From contig CANCPA010000006.1 of assembly GCA_947379895.1 (NCBI GenBank), forward strand, positions 1 to 48,213: a stretch of 48,213 bases of DNA. The letters run 5' to 3'. The notes under the pieces were generated by a model. It saw only the letters and a program-made list of their open reading frames with translations. It was not told the origin of the DNA and ran no database searches. A program made the translations under genes and the position numbers. Source of the stretch: Chitinophagaceae bacterium (lineage in GTDB: Bacteria; Bacteroidota; Bacteroidia; Chitinophagales; Chitinophagaceae). This document shows, piece by piece, positions 36,814 to 45,364 of the stretch; position 1 is the stretch's first letter, and every line of letters begins with the position of its first letter.

Positions 36814-38211
36814 TTATTTCTTTTCAGGAGGTTTCTGATAAGTTAAAACAATCTTCGCATTACGTTCTTCATCCGAGGCAATATCTAATTCATAATGTTT
36901 GCTTCCCGATGAAATGATTACAAGTGCCGTATTTGGAGGAACTTCACCTAGATTTTCTGCTACAACTATAAATTCATAAACAGGCGAGTTTTTTTCAATA
37001 TGAACATTCATACGAATAGGAGAATAAGTAAGTCTTTTACTTGATACAATCATTTTATTGTCATGATAAACACTTATTGTATCACCATCTATTTGTCCAT
37101 TATCATAAAATTCTATTGAAACATCTTGACTGTCAACAATAAAAGTGCTCGCTATTACATTTCTTCTTTTTATTAGAACATCAGGAACATGAACCTTTTC
37201 TTTTGGTATAATTGTTTCTTTGGGGACTATTGTATCTGTATTAAAACGAGTCCTTTCTGGTGAACTATTTGAAATGTTAACTTCTTTTTTTTCAATATTC
37301 TTGTTAACCGCAAGATTATTAGCACTTTTATTTGGTTCAATTTTGTTCTTTGATACAGTATCTCCTTTTTTTATTGATTTATTAGGCTGAACAATTTTTG
37401 AAACTGACTCTTTTTTTGCAATCGAGTCAATTGATGGTTTAGAACCTTTAGGTACATTTGAATTGTTTGTCGTTTTTGAATCAACAGGTCCTTTCACACT
37501 TTGTGATTCTTTAGGTGGGTTTGTTGAATTAGTCACTGCCGTTTGAGTCGTGTCTGAATCTGTTTTATTTGTTTTAACCTTCACTTTATCTACCATGAAA
37601 TCTTCTGCTCCTGGTTTTACAAGTGCTTGTAAAGCATCTGCTTTAACATTTGGAAGGATTGGTGCCACTTTTTTTGTGATCGGATTTTTCTTTCGTTTAG
37701 CTAAAGACGCTTCTTTTTTTAACAAAAAGTCTTCTTTTTCAAATTCAGTTGTGGTTACTTTTTCTAAATAAACAGTTCCATTTCCACAAATTGAACCATC
37801 TTTTTCATTAACACTTGAATAAGTTCCTGTTAATGTTTCCTTATTTTCGGTCTTAGATTTAGAATAATCTAGGTAGCAAGTCATTAAACAAGCAACCGAT
37901 TGATCGCTTATTTTCAATTCTAACATTTTAGATTCTTTCAACAAAAGAAGTTTGCTTTTTCTAGTGTAAATTCCTTGTGAAGCAGCTTTGCCATAGAAAA
38001 GAGTGTTTTTATATGAGTATGTTACTCCTTCAACTGCATCATTAGGCAAATTGTTCAACTGTAACTCATATTTATACCTCTCTTCAACAAATTGTCCTGA
38101 GCGTAAGTGAAAGATACTTTGTACAAAATATCCTCGCCAAATGCCAGTTAGGGATTGAGAATACCCTGTTGCTGTGAAAAATAAAGTTAAATATAATAAA
38201 AATAGTCTCAT
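36814..38211 (-). CDS. Secreted protein with conserved C-terminal beta domain
   Basis: A 465-aa protein of unknown function. A signal peptide (RLFLLYLTLFFTATGYSQ) is followed by an N-terminal beta-rich domain (LTGIWRGYF to ~150), a long low-complexity linker rich in Lys, Ser, Thr and Asn (~165-340), and a C-terminal domain. That domain contains SIEFYDNGQIDGDTISVYHD and VAENLGEVPPNTALVII, a pattern I recognise from many secreted Bacteroidota proteins, without known activity. The charged linker suggests a periplasmic spacer. It is monocistronic, divergent from thrS. Confidence 0.8.
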   Translation of the reverse strand: MRLFLLYLTLFFTATGYSQSLTGIWRGYFVQSIFHLRSGQFVEERYKYELQLNNLPNDAVEGVTYSYKNTLFYGKAASQGIYTRKSKLLLLKESKMLELKISDQSVACLMTCYLDYSKSKTENKETLTGTYSSVNEKDGSICGNGTVYLEKVTTTEFEKEDFLLKKEASLAKRKKNPITKKVAPILPNVKADALQALVKPGAEDFMVDKVKVKTNKTDSDTTQTAVTNSTNPPKESQSVKGPVDSKTTNNSNVPKGSKPSIDSIAKKESVSKIVQPNKSIKKGDTVSKNKIEPNKSANNLAVNKNIEKKEVNISNSSPERTRFNTDTIVPKETIIPKEKVHVPDVLIKRRNVIASTFIVDSQDVSIEFYDNGQIDGDTISVYHDNKMIVSSKRLTYSPIRMNVHIEKNSPVYEFIVVAENLGEVPPNTALVIISSGSKHYELDIASDEERNAKIVLTYQKPPEKK

Positions 38212-38313
38212 CGTTCTAAGAAACCCGCAAATTAATGCAGTTGGATTTAAAAGAATAGTTAAAGGTTTTGGATTGAAATATTAATTAACACTCCGTTACT
38301 TACTTGCATTTAC

Positions 38314-38321
38314 TACATTTG
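38314..38321 (+). promoter_or_regulatory. Candidate -7 box for thrS
   Basis: TACATTTG matches TAnnTTTG exactly, 33 bp before the thrS ATG. No -33 element at the expected spacing. Confidence 0.4.
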
Positions 38322-38353
38322 CAAACTTTACAAAATAAAGAGCTTAATTATAT

Positions 38354-40294
38354 ATGATAAATATTACTCTTCCGGATGGTGCTGTCAGGCAATATGAAAA
38401 AGGTGTTTCTGCATTAGATATCGCAAAGTCAATCAGTGAAGGGCTTGCAAGAAAGGTTCTTGCAGCCTCTGTTAATGGTCAAATATGGGATGCATTTAGA
38501 GCAATTAATGATGATGCCTCTCTCAAATTGATAACGTGGGATGATAGTGAAGGAAAGAATACTTTTTGGCATTCATCAGCACATTTAATGGCAGAAGCGG
38601 TAGAAAGTATTTTTCCGGGTGTTAAATTTTGGGTAGGACCTGCCTTGGAAAAAGGATTCTATTATGATATGGATTTGGGGAATAGGAAATTGACAGAAGA
38701 AGATTTAGTAGGGTTAGAGAAAAAAATGCAAGAGCTTTCCAGACAAAACAATCGTTTTCTTAGAAAAGAAATTTCTAAAGGAGATGCTGTTGCCTATTTT
38801 GAAGAGAAAGGAGATGAGTATAAATTAGATTTATTGACTAATTTAACTGATGGCGAAATAACATTTTATTCTCAAGGAGCCTTTACCGATTTATGTCGTG
38901 GGCCACATATACCTTCTACAGGGGTTATTAAGGCTATTAAGTTGACTAATATCGCAGGAGCGTATTGGAAAGGAAATGAAAATAATAAACAGTTAACAAG
39001 ATTATATGGTATAACATTTCCCAATCAAAAGGAATTGGATGAATACCTATTATTATTGGAAGAAGCTAAGAAACGTGATCATCGTAAATTAGGTAAAGAA
39101 CTTGGCATCTATACAATGGATGATGAAATTGGTCAAGGGCTACCTCTTTGGATGCCGAATGGTACAATCATCATCGAGGAATTGGAAAAGCTTGCCAAAG
39201 AAACTGAGGGTGCAGGTGGTTATAAACGAGTAGTTACACCACATATAGCCAAAGAAAGTTTATATCATACAAGTGGACATTTACCTTATTATGCCGATAG
39301 TATGTTCCCTCCTATGGAGATGGACGGAGAAAAATACTATCTGAAGGCGATGAACTGTCCTCACCACCATAAAATCTTTGCAGCTGAACCAAAAAGCTAT
39401 CGTGATTTACCATATCGAATAGCAGAATATGGTACTTGTTACCGCTATGAGCAGAGTGGGGAATTGTTTGGATTGATGCGTGTACGTTGCCTTCACATGA
39501 ATGATGCACATATATATTGTAGTAAAGAACAATTTTTTGCTGAGTTCAAGGCGGTGAATGAAATGTATTTAAAATATTTCAAGATTTTTGGAGTAGATAA
39601 GTACGTAATGCGTTTAAGTTTGCACGATCCTGAAAAACTAGGAAAGAAATATGTAGACGAACCTGAGCTTTGGTTAGAAACAGAAGCAATGGTTAGGAAG
39701 GTGTTGATAGAAACAGGTACACCTTTTATTGAAGTGCAGGATGAAGCAGCTTTTTATGGTCCTAAGATAGACGTGCAGATTTGGAGTATTATTGGACGGG
39801 AATTTACATTAGCTACAAATCAGGTAGATTTTAATAGTGGACGAAAGTTTAAATTAGAATATACCACACAAAGCAATGAAAGCGATACGCCTTTAATCAT
39901 CCACCGAGCTCCTTTAGGAACGCACGAAAGATTTATTGGTTTCTTGTTAGAACATTATGCAGGTAAATTCCCTGTATGGTTGTCACCTTTACAAGTTAAG
40001 ATTTTGCCAATTAGTGATAAATTCATCGATTATGCAAACGATTTGAAAGCAACACTAACTAAAGCAAGTGTCAGAGTTGAGATAGATGAGCGTCAGGAGA
40101 AGATTGGAAAGAAGATTAGAGAGGCTGAATTAAGTAGGGTGCCATATATGCTTGTTATAGGTGAAAAAGAGGTGCTTGAAAATAAAGTTTCTTTGCGTAG
40201 ACAAGGAAAAGGAGACGCAGGATCACAAACTGTTCAAGAATTTATTAATAATATTACAATAGAAATTTTAGAAAGAAGAAGTACCGAAGTTTAA
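38354..40294 (+). CDS. thrS: Threonine--tRNA ligase
   Basis: A 646-aa class II synthetase. The N-terminal TGS domain (INITLPDGAVRQYEKGVSAL) is followed by the editing domain with HxxxH in FWHSSAHLMAEAV and the Cys/His pair in FTDLCRGPHIP. The catalytic core has the zinc-ligand Cys in YLKAMNCPHHH, motif 2 GTCYRYEQSGELFGLMRVR, and motif 3 HRAPLGTHERFIGFL. A C-terminal anticodon-binding domain follows. It is followed by infC 91 bp downstream, the common thrS-infC order; a candidate -7 box for infC lies 6 bp after the thrS stop. Confidence 0.96.
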   Translation: MINITLPDGAVRQYEKGVSALDIAKSISEGLARKVLAASVNGQIWDAFRAINDDASLKLITWDDSEGKNTFWHSSAHLMAEAVESIFPGVKFWVGPALEKGFYYDMDLGNRKLTEEDLVGLEKKMQELSRQNNRFLRKEISKGDAVAYFEEKGDEYKLDLLTNLTDGEITFYSQGAFTDLCRGPHIPSTGVIKAIKLTNIAGAYWKGNENNKQLTRLYGITFPNQKELDEYLLLLEEAKKRDHRKLGKELGIYTMDDEIGQGLPLWMPNGTIIIEELEKLAKETEGAGGYKRVVTPHIAKESLYHTSGHLPYYADSMFPPMEMDGEKYYLKAMNCPHHHKIFAAEPKSYRDLPYRIAEYGTCYRYEQSGELFGLMRVRCLHMNDAHIYCSKEQFFAEFKAVNEMYLKYFKIFGVDKYVMRLSLHDPEKLGKKYVDEPELWLETEAMVRKVLIETGTPFIEVQDEAAFYGPKIDVQIWSIIGREFTLATNQVDFNSGRKFKLEYTTQSNESDTPLIIHRAPLGTHERFIGFLLEHYAGKFPVWLSPLQVKILPISDKFIDYANDLKATLTKASVRVEIDERQEKIGKKIREAELSRVPYMLVIGEKEVLENKVSLRRQGKGDAGSQTVQEFINNITIEILERRSTEV

Positions 40295-40299
40295 TTCCT

Positions 40300-40307
40300 T
40301 ACTTTTG
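40300..40307 (+). promoter_or_regulatory. Candidate -7 box for infC
   Basis: TACTTTTG matches TAnnTTTG. It lies 6 bp after thrS, leaving a leader of ~73 nt before the infC ATG. No -33 element was found at 19-bp spacing. Confidence 0.4.
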
Positions 40308-40384
40308 CGAACTATTTTAAAAACGTGTATCGAAATTTTTAAAAATCGATATGCAATAAGTCACAATTAAATTAAAAAGTCTTA

Positions 40385-40981
40385 ATGGCATTACCATTTA
40401 AAAGTAATAATGGTGGAGGTGGTCGTTTCAACCCCCGCTTTAACAGACAACCGGAACCTGAACATCGTATCAACGAAAGGATAAGGGCTATCAATGTTCG
40501 CTTAGTAGGCGAAAATGTAACGGTTGGTATTTATCCAATACAGGAGGCATTGAAAATAGCTCAACAGCTTGAGTTAGATTTAGTCGAAATATCTCCTAAT
40601 GCAGATCCTCCCGTTTGTAAAGCAATAGATTATAAAAAGTTCCTCTACGAAAAAAAGCGTAAGGAAAAAGAAATGAAATCAAATGCTAAGCAAAGTGAAG
40701 TAAAAGAAGTTCGTTTTACTCCTGGAACTGATGACCATGACTTTGATTTCAAGGCAAAACATGCAGAGAAATTTCTGAAAGAAGGTAATAAGGTGAAAGC
40801 CTACGTTAACTTTAAAGGACGAGCAATCATGTTTAAAGAAAGAGGCGAATTGGTACTATTGAAATTTGCTGAACGTTTAGCAGATAGCGGACAGCCAGAA
40901 AGTTTGCCTAAATTAGAAGGGAAGAGAATGTTTTTGATGCTTACTCCAAAAACAGCTAAGAAGAAGAAAGATACTGAATAG
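40385..40981 (+). CDS. infC: Translation initiation factor IF-3
   Basis: A 198-aa factor that prevents premature 30S-50S joining and checks the start codon. A glycine/arginine-rich N-terminal extension (NGGGGRFNPRFNRQPEPEHR) precedes the N-domain (INERIRAINVRLVG; LDLVEISPNADPPVCKAIDY). The C-domain begins at KEVRFTPGTDDHDFDFKAKH. The start is ATG, not the AUU used in enterobacteria. The usual followers rpmI and rplT are absent: no such ORF exists in the next 328 bp. Confidence 0.95.
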   Translation: MALPFKSNNGGGGRFNPRFNRQPEPEHRINERIRAINVRLVGENVTVGIYPIQEALKIAQQLELDLVEISPNADPPVCKAIDYKKFLYEKKRKEKEMKSNAKQSEVKEVRFTPGTDDHDFDFKAKHAEKFLKEGNKVKAYVNFKGRAIMFKERGELVLLKFAERLADSGQPESLPKLEGKRMFLMLTPKTAKKKKDTE

Positions 40982-41285
40982 TATCTTTTATTCAAAAAAG
41001 TAAGATTACAGGTTTATAGAATCAAATTAATAAATATTGATTTTGTAAAAACTAAAAGAATACTAATCTTTTCATCAAATATGAATTGAAAAATAAAAAA
41101 GTAAGCGATCACTTTTGTTGAAAAATAAAGGCGAAACTCAAAAATTTAATTTCAAATCATAAAAAATGGGAGTTAATTAGTGTTAATCGGCTCAAATAAA
41201 TAGGAAAATAAGGGACTATTTTACTTAATTGGCTAAAAATTGAAATATTTTTTTATTATTTCAGGATAATTCAATTTAATACCCC
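40982..41285. other. Gene-free gap between infC and infA
   Basis: About 300 bp of very AT-rich DNA. I searched it for rpmI (L35) and rplT (L20) and found neither. No hairpin with a T run is evident. It must carry the promoter of the downstream ribosomal cluster. Confidence 0.5.
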
Positions 41286-41293
41286 TATTTTTG
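41286..41293 (+). promoter_or_regulatory. Candidate -7 box for the infA-rplQ cluster
   Basis: TATTTTTG matches TAnnTTTG exactly and ends 16 bp before the infA ATG, giving a leader of roughly 12 nt. No -33 TTG at 19-bp spacing. Confidence 0.45.
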
Positions 41294-41309
41294 CAGCCCG
41301 AAAAAAAGT

Positions 41310-41528
41310 ATGTCAAAGCAACAGTTAATAAAACAAGACGGACAAATTATTGAAGCGTTAAGTAACGCAATGTTTCGGGTGAAACTTGAGAATGGTCATG
41401 AGATATTGGCAACAATTTCAGGTAAAATGAGGATGCACTATATCAGGATACTTCCTGGCGATAAAGTAGGAGTAGAAATGAGTCCTTATGATTTGAGTAG
41501 AGGAAGAATTAATTTTAGATACAAATAG
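41310..41528 (+). CDS. infA: Translation initiation factor IF-1
   Basis: A 72-aa OB-fold factor matching IF-1 along its whole length: [20 protein letters not shown], the [20 protein letters not shown] core and [20 protein letters not shown]. It occupies the A site of the 30S subunit during initiation. It is the first gene of the cluster here; secY and map, which normally precede infA in the spc operon, are not upstream. Confidence 0.96.
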   Translation: MSKQQLIKQDGQIIEALSNAMFRVKLENGHEILATISGKMRMHYIRILPGDKVGVEMSPYDLSRGRINFRYK

Positions 41529-41584
41529 TAATCGTTGTTGTTACTGAAGGGTAACAATAATTAATAAAGGGTAAAATAACTACA

Positions 41585-41701
41585 ATGAAAGTTAGAGCAG
41601 CTATTAAAAAGCGTAGTGCAGATTGTAAAATTGTTAAGCGTAAAGGAAAATTGTACGTAATAAACAAGAAGAATCCTCGTTTTAAACAAAGGCAAGGTTA
41701 A
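41585..41701 (+). CDS. rpmJ: 50S ribosomal protein L36
   Basis: A 38-aa protein from ATG at 41585 to TAA at 41699-41701: [20 protein letters not shown] followed by [18 protein letters not shown]. This is a full-length L36. The zinc-ribbon pattern is partial: a single Cys (Cys14), with the later Cys and His positions replaced, so it is the Zn-independent (C-minus) type. It lies 56 bp after infA and 45 bp before rpsM, the usual position. Confidence 0.95.
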   Translation: MKVRAAIKKRSADCKIVKRKGKLYVINKKNPRFKQRQG

Positions 41702-41746
41702 TCACTAGCAATTGTAAAATATTCATAATTAAATATACAGCACTTT

Positions 41747-42127
41747 ATGGCACGTATTGCCGGTATAGATTTACCAAAGAATAAAAGAGGCGAAATTGGA
41801 CTTACATATATATATGGTATAGGTCGCAGTAGAGCCCGTCAAATATTGACAGACGCTGGAATCTCATTGGACAAAAAAGTTAACCAATGGAATGATGATG
41901 AGCAAACTGCAATTCGTAATCTGATTAATTCAGAATTCAAAGTTGAAGGAGCACTTCGTAGTGAAACTCAAATGAATATCAAGCGTCTTTTAGATATCGC
42001 TTGTTATCGTGGGTTGCGTCACAGAAAAGGATTACCTGTTCGTGGTCAACGTACCAAAACAAATAGTCGTACTCGTAAAGGAAAACGTAAGACTGTTGCT
42101 GGTAAGAAGAAAGCAGCTAAGAAATAA
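41747..42127 (+). CDS. rpsM: 30S ribosomal protein S13
   Basis: A 126-aa protein with the S13 start [20 protein letters not shown], the helix-two-turn-helix [13 protein letters not shown], and the conserved [20 protein letters not shown] before a basic tail ([15 protein letters not shown]). It binds the 30S head and contacts the P-site tRNA and the 50S subunit. A terminator-like hairpin follows it, before rpsK. Confidence 0.96.
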   Translation: MARIAGIDLPKNKRGEIGLTYIYGIGRSRARQILTDAGISLDKKVNQWNDDEQTAIRNLINSEFKVEGALRSETQMNIKRLLDIACYRGLRHRKGLPVRGQRTKTNSRTRKGKRKTVAGKKKAAKK

Positions 42128-42143
42128 TTAAATTAAGATAATG

Positions 42144-42169
42144 GTAGCTACCACTGGTAGCTACTTTTT
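42144..42169 (+). terminator. Intrinsic terminator-like hairpin between rpsM and rpsK
   Basis: A perfect 9-bp stem (GTAGCTACC at 42144-42152, GGTAGCTAC at 42156-42164), 3-nt loop, then five T residues. It lies inside a same-strand ribosomal gene cluster, 16 bp after the rpsM stop, so it probably reduces rather than ends transcription of rpsK and later genes. Confidence 0.75.
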
Positions 42170-42239
42170 GTGCTTCTGGATCTTCTTGATAAAAAGAAAG
42201 GAGGAGCGTATTTTTTTAAAGATTACCTAAAAGTAAATT

Positions 42240-42650
42240 ATGGCGAAACCCTCAAAAGCACAGAATAGTGCTAAGGCAGCAGCGAAGAAACGTATTGTAA
42301 AAGTTGAAGCAGCTGGAGAAGTAAGAATTAGTGCAACGTTTAACAACATCATTGTAGCGTTCACAAACAGACAAGGTCAAGTTATCTCTTGGTCTTCTGC
42401 AGGTAAAATGGGATTCAGAGGTTCTAAAAAGAACACTCCTTATGCTGCACAAATGGCTGCTGCTGATGCTGCAAAAGTTGCAGTTGATGCAGGTGTGAAA
42501 AGAGTAGATGTTTTTGTAAAGGGACCTGGTTCTGGTCGTGAAGGTGCTATTCGTTCTATTGCTCAAAATGGAATTGAAGTAACTTCTATTAAGGACGTTA
42601 CTCCTATGCCGCATAACGGTTGTAGACCTCCTAAGGCAAGAAGAGTATAA
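42240..42650 (+). CDS. rpsK: 30S ribosomal protein S11
   Basis: A 136-aa protein with S11 landmarks: [54 protein letters not shown] and the C-terminal [15 protein letters not shown]. It lies in the platform of the 30S subunit near the mRNA exit. A sequence AAAGGAGG at 42197-42204 resembles a Shine-Dalgarno site but is 36 bases from the ATG, too far to act as one. Confidence 0.96.
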   Translation: MAKPSKAQNSAKAAAKKRIVKVEAAGEVRISATFNNIIVAFTNRQGQVISWSSAGKMGFRGSKKNTPYAAQMAAADAAKVAVDAGVKRVDVFVKGPGSGREGAIRSIAQNGIEVTSIKDVTPMPHNGCRPPKARRV

Positions 42651-42662
42651 TTATTTATCTTT

Positions 42663-42680
42663 ATAAGAGATTTCTCTTAT
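42663..42680 (+). other. Short hairpin between rpsK and rpsD
   Basis: ATAAGAGA and TCTCTTAT are exact complements separated by two bases (a loop of at least four in practice, so a ~7-bp stem). It is 13 bp after the rpsK stop. A T-poor sequence follows, so it is probably an RNA stability or processing element. Confidence 0.4.
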
Positions 42681-42767
42681 TTACATATTTAACTTGGGTG
42701 TTGGATTTAGTTTTTTGATTTTTTTATAATCCCTCACCATTTACTAAAAAATCACAAATATTTTAAT

Positions 42768-43373
42768 ATGGCAAGATACATTGGTCCAAAGACCAAGATT
42801 TGTAGAATTTATGGCGAACCTATTCTTGGAAACGGAAAGTGGTTAACCAAAAACAGTAATCCTCCCGGTCAGCATGGTGCTACAAGAAAGAGAAAAACTT
42901 TAGGTGAGTATGCATTACAGTTGAGAGAAAAGCAAAAGGCAAAATATACTTATGGTTTGCTTGAGCGTCAATTCCGTAAAACTTTCGTAGAAGCTTCTAA
43001 AATGAAAGGTGTAAAGGGTGAAAATCTAATCAAGCTTTTAGAAGCTCGTTTGGATAACACAGTTTACAGACTTGGTTTAGTTGCAAGTAGAAACGAAGCT
43101 CGTCAATTAGTTGCTCATAAGCACATCACTATCAACGGCGACGTTATGAATGTTCCTTCATATTCTTGTAAGGCAGGTGATGTAATTGGGTACAAAAATA
43201 AGAGTGCTCATAATACTTCTATCACTGGAAAAACTAAGGGTAAAAATCCTAAGTTTAGCTGGTTAGAATGGAATGAAGCTGAATTAAAGGGTATTTTTAT
43301 CACTTATCCTGAGAGGGAAAGTGTACCTGAAAACATTAAGGAGCAATTGATTGTTGAATTGTATTCTAAGTAA
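42768..43373 (+). CDS. rpsD: 30S ribosomal protein S4
   Basis: A 201-aa protein: ARYIGPKTKICRIYGEPILG at the N-terminus, GLLERQFRKTFVEASKMKG, and the S4 RNA-binding domain LDNTVYRLGLVASRNEARQL through HITINGDVMNVPSY. It is a primary 16S-binding assembly protein, and in many bacteria a translational regulator of this operon. A small hairpin (TTTGCC/GGCAAA, 43410-43424) lies in the gap after it. Confidence 0.96.
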   Translation: MARYIGPKTKICRIYGEPILGNGKWLTKNSNPPGQHGATRKRKTLGEYALQLREKQKAKYTYGLLERQFRKTFVEASKMKGVKGENLIKLLEARLDNTVYRLGLVASRNEARQLVAHKHITINGDVMNVPSYSCKAGDVIGYKNKSAHNTSITGKTKGKNPKFSWLEWNEAELKGIFITYPERESVPENIKEQLIVELYSK

Positions 43374-43499
43374 TCCTTAGCACAATTTCTAGGTTTCAAA
43401 TTGTATTTATTTGCCTTTGGCAAAAATTAAATAATAACAATCGCTGAGGAAAAGTTTTAAAACATAAACTTTATTCGGCATAAATAGTAAACATTTAGT

Positions 43500-44498
43500 A
43501 TGGCTATATTAAACTTTCAAAAACCTGATAAAATAGTTCTTCAGAAAGTTTCTGATTTCGATGGAGAATTTGAATTCAGGCCTCTTGAACCAGGATATGG
43601 TTTGACAATTGGTAATGCCCTAAGAAGAGTTCTACTAAATAGCCTTGAAGGCTATGCAATTACGGGTATTAAGATTGAAGGAGTAGATCACGAGTTTGCC
43701 ACAATCAAGGGTGTTACAGAAGATGTTACGGAAATCATTTTGAATCTTAAGCAAGTACGTTTTAAGAAGACATCTGATTTCGATTTGACAAACGAAAAAG
43801 TTAATATCTCTATTAAGGGTGAAACTGAATTTAAAGCAGGTCTTATCGGTGAATCTTCTCAGCATTTCAAGGTAATGAATCCTGATTTGTCTATTTGTAT
43901 AATGGATGTAACTTCTAAGATTGATATCGAATTAACAATTTCTAAGGGTCGTGGATATGTTCCTGCTGAAGAAAATAAAGTTAAGGATAGCACTTTTGGT
44001 TTCATTTCAATTGATTCTATTCATACTCCAATCAAAAATGTTAAGTATTTGATTGAGAACTATCGTGTTGAACAAAGAACTGATTACGAAAAATTGATTC
44101 TTAATGTTACAACTGATGGTACAATACATCCTGAAGATGCTGTAAAGCAAGCTTCTAGAATATTGATTCAACATTTGATGATTATTACAGACGAAAATAT
44201 CACTTTTGATTCGAAAGAAGAGAAGAAAGATGATGTTATTGATGAACAAATTTTACAATTAAGAAAGGTATTGAAAACACCTTTGGAAGATTTAGATTTG
44301 TCTGTAAGAGCATTTAACTGTTTAAAAGCAGCTAAAATCAACTCATTAAGTGAATTAGTTCAGTATGAACAAGAAGATTTAATGAAATTCAGAAACTTCG
44401 GTCAAAAGTCTCTCTCTGAAATTGAACAAGTATTAATTGAAAGAGGATTAAGCTTTGGTTTGGATTTACAAAAAATGGGATTAGATCATCTCGATTAA
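43500..44498 (+). CDS. rpoA: DNA-directed RNA polymerase alpha subunit
   Basis: A 332-aa subunit. The N-terminal dimerisation domain includes EPGYGLTIGNALRRVLLNSL and RVEQRTDYEKLILNVTTDG. The C-terminal domain (from ~255) has LDLSVRAFNCLKAAKINSLS and RNFGQKSLSEIEQVLIERGL, the helix-hairpin-helix region contacting UP elements and activators. Position between rpsD and rplQ is the standard alpha-operon order. Confidence 0.97.
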   Translation: MAILNFQKPDKIVLQKVSDFDGEFEFRPLEPGYGLTIGNALRRVLLNSLEGYAITGIKIEGVDHEFATIKGVTEDVTEIILNLKQVRFKKTSDFDLTNEKVNISIKGETEFKAGLIGESSQHFKVMNPDLSICIMDVTSKIDIELTISKGRGYVPAEENKVKDSTFGFISIDSIHTPIKNVKYLIENYRVEQRTDYEKLILNVTTDGTIHPEDAVKQASRILIQHLMIITDENITFDSKEEKKDDVIDEQILQLRKVLKTPLEDLDLSVRAFNCLKAAKINSLSELVQYEQEDLMKFRNFGQKSLSEIEQVLIERGLSFGLDLQKMGLDHLD

Positions 44499-44505
44499 TA
44501 ATATT

Positions 44506-44528
44506 GGTTAGATAATTTTATTCTAACC
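44506..44528 (+). other. Short hairpin between rpoA and rplQ
   Basis: GGTTAGA at 44506-44512 pairs with TCTAACC at 44522-44528 around a 9-nt A/T loop, 7 bp after the rpoA stop. No T run. Confidence 0.4.
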
Positions 44529-44581
44529 TTCACATTTGCTTACAATTCCTGACACGGTGTAAGTAATTAAAATCATAAAAA

Positions 44582-45148
44582 ATGCGTCACGGAGATAAGG
44601 TTAATAATTTAGGTAGAAAGAAGGCACACAGAGAAGCACTTTTAAGTAATTTAGCTTCACAATTAATAGTTCATAAAAGGATTGTAACTACACTAGCAAA
44701 GGCTAAAGCGTTGCGTGTTTATGTTGAGCCTTTATTAACAAAGACTAAAAAGGTAGATACTAAGGAAATTATCATGCATCAGCATAGAATTGTTTTTTCT
44801 TATTTACAAAACAAAGAATCTGTTAAGGAATTATTCACTGTAGTTGCTCCAAAAATTGCTTCTCGTCCAGGTGGGTATACAAGAATTATCAAATTAGGAA
44901 TTCGTCCGGGTGATAACGCTGAAAAGGCTTTGATTGAATTAGTTGACTTTAATGATGTTTACGGTAATGTGGCTGCTACTACAGAAACTACTGTGAAGAG
45001 AACAAGAAGAGGTAAGACTAAGAAAGTTGAAGATACAGCTACTGATACTTTAATTGTAGAAGATGCAATTGTAGTTGATACAGTGGTTGATGAAGTAGAA
45101 CCTGCTTCTTCGGAAGAGAGTGATGAAGAAAATAAAGTTTCTGAATAG
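44582..45148 (+). CDS. rplQ: 50S ribosomal protein L17 with acidic tail
   Basis: A 188-aa protein. The first ~120 residues are L17: [60 protein letters not shown]. The remaining ~65 residues form a basic stretch ([12 protein letters not shown]) followed by an acidic, valine-rich tail ending [13 protein letters not shown], an extension seen in Bacteroidota L17. It is the last gene before a strong terminator. Confidence 0.95.
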   Translation: MRHGDKVNNLGRKKAHREALLSNLASQLIVHKRIVTTLAKAKALRVYVEPLLTKTKKVDTKEIIMHQHRIVFSYLQNKESVKELFTVVAPKIASRPGGYTRIIKLGIRPGDNAEKALIELVDFNDVYGNVAATTETTVKRTRRGKTKKVEDTATDTLIVEDAIVVDTVVDEVEPASSEESDEENKVSE

Positions 45149-45163
45149 AAATAAAAGTTTAAT

Positions 45164-45197
45164 AAAAAAAGCAAAATCTATTGATTTTGCTTTTTTT
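45164..45197 (+). terminator. Terminator of the ribosomal cluster
   Basis: A perfect 15-bp stem (45164-45178 with 45183-45197; core GCAAAATC/GATTTTGC) with a 4-nt loop, ending in seven T residues. It begins 16 bp after the rplQ stop. Confidence 0.9.
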
Positions 45198-45364
45198 ATG
45201 CTCAATTCATTTAATAGTTGCAATTATTGGTTGAGTAAGAATCCATTTTGAGGTCTTTGATGATTATCTAAGTGTTGTTTATTTTTCCTTGTTTATTTTG
45301 TGGTAGCACTTCTTAAGTAGTAATTATTAAATTCAAATTATTAATTTATTAAAAAAATCAATTA

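Noticed and set aside
40982-41309. Search for rpmI/rplT or a ribosomal leader RNA between infC and infA
   Set aside because: No frame of suitable length or sequence and no clear RNA structure were found.
42252-42614. 120-codon minus-strand frame opposite rpsK
   Set aside because: It is a shadow of the conserved rpsK gene; its Cys/Ser-rich translation reflects antisense codon composition.
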